Shown in pieces: positions 14,418-14,755 of a stretch of DNA of 14,755 nt; within the stretch, counting starts at the first letter, position 1, and each line of letters begins with the position of its first letter. Under the pieces are notes generated by a model. The model made no database searches and had not been told where the DNA came from. It was given only the letters and a program-made list of their open reading frames with translations. A program made the position numbers and the translations under genes. The stretch spans positions 1 to 14,755 of the forward strand of contig JAEXPQ010000319.1 of assembly GCA_023446735.1 (NCBI GenBank), in the 5' to 3' direction. The DNA comes from Verrucomicrobiota bacterium (GTDB lineage Bacteria > Verrucomicrobiota > Verrucomicrobiia > Opitutales > Opitutaceae).

Positions 14418-14755
14418 ATGCAGTTCCCGCCCCCGCGTCGTCGCCGACTGAAACGATGGGCCTTTCTCCTGGCGCCGCCGCTGCTGCTGATCGTCGGGCT
14501 GATTGTCTTCTACCCGCAGCCACCCCGCCCCCCGCCGCACATAACCAGCGTCGCCGAACTCGACGCCTACCTGGAGACGCTGACCCGCTTCGGCACCCCG
14601 CAGGGCCTGACGCTCGTGGTGACCAAGAACGGGCAGACGGTGTACGCCAAAGGCTTCGGCATGGCGGACCGCCCGCGCCACCTCGCCGCCACACCTGAGA
14701 CGGTCTATCATTGGTGGTCGGTCACCAAGATCCCGACCGCGATCGCAATCCTGCA
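14418..14755 (+). CDS. Membrane-anchored beta-lactamase-like serine hydrolase, N-terminal part
   Basis: From the ATG at 14418 the frame stays open for 112 codons to the window edge. A basic N-terminus (RRRRLKR, 7-13) is followed by a hydrophobic segment (WAFLLAPPLLLIVGLIVF, 14-31), a signal anchor that leaves the rest outside the cytoplasm. Residues 62-104 match the start of the class C beta-lactamase/penicillin-binding fold: GLTLVVTKNGQTVYAKGFGMAD, split as LTLVVTKNGQ and VYAKGFGMAD, then TPETVYHWWSVTK. SVTK (101-104) is the S-x-x-K motif, with Ser101 as nucleophile and Lys104 as base. The later YxN motif is outside the window. Such proteins are esterases, peptidases or beta-lactamases; the substrate cannot be told. 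It follows the protease on the same strand. Confidence 0.85.
   Translation, partial: MQFPPPRRRRLKRWAFLLAPPLLLIVGLIVFYPQPPRPPPHITSVAELDAYLETLTRFGTPQGLTLVVTKNGQTVYAKGFGMADRPRHLAATPETVYHWWSVTKIPTAIAIL

Noticed and set aside
12856..14694. A 612-codon minus-strand frame across the protease gene
   Set aside because: It is antisense to an intact HtrA-type protease and its start region covers two other gene starts; composition is that of a shadow frame.

Overview
The window is very GC-rich, densely coded DNA with strong C/G preference at third codon positions. A secreted protein with a tryptophan-rich Ig-like repeat, a GH43 and a GH127 arabinoside hydrolase each paired with an AraC regulator, a lone PilT-type ATPase and starts without Shine-Dalgarno sequences together suggest a polysaccharide-degrading verrucomicrobium, most likely of the Opitutaceae. 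This is inference from gene content and style; no marker gene is present.

Layout. Positions 1-1449 (minus strand) hold the start of a signal-peptide Ig-like protein, a strongly folded leader in front of it, and an EamA/YedA-type drug/metabolite transporter. Positions 1541-6835 (plus strand) carry four genes: a PilT/PilU-type ATPase, a nucleoside 2-deoxyribosyltransferase-like protein with a C-terminal extension, a COG1092-type RNA methyltransferase without a PUA domain, and a PAS-PAS-kinase-receiver hybrid histidine kinase. Their spacers contain tandem short repeats and an inverted repeat.

Positions 7069-12636 form the most coherent block. Two copies of one arrangement follow each other: a minus-strand hydrolase (GH43 lipoprotein, then GH127) diverging from a plus-strand AraC regulator across only 47 and 69 bp. 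The likely role is release of arabinose or xylose from plant or algal polysaccharide, each enzyme controlled by the regulator beside it. No transporter or sugar catabolism gene lies in the window. Palindromic elements carrying a CGTAGG tag sit in both convergent gaps of this block and probably act as bidirectional terminators or REP-like repeats.

Positions 12605-14755 hold a small membrane protein that overlaps the second AraC gene tail to tail, a Deg1/HtrA-type serine protease with an intact catalytic triad, and the start of a membrane-anchored serine beta-lactamase-like hydrolase that runs off the window.

No tRNA, rRNA, CRISPR array, insertion sequence or phage gene was seen. No clear defence or biosynthetic system was found. 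The items most worth a second look are the pseudoknot-capable leader at 380-426, the CGTAGG palindromes, the duplicated hydrolase/AraC modules and the uniform lack of Shine-Dalgarno sequences.
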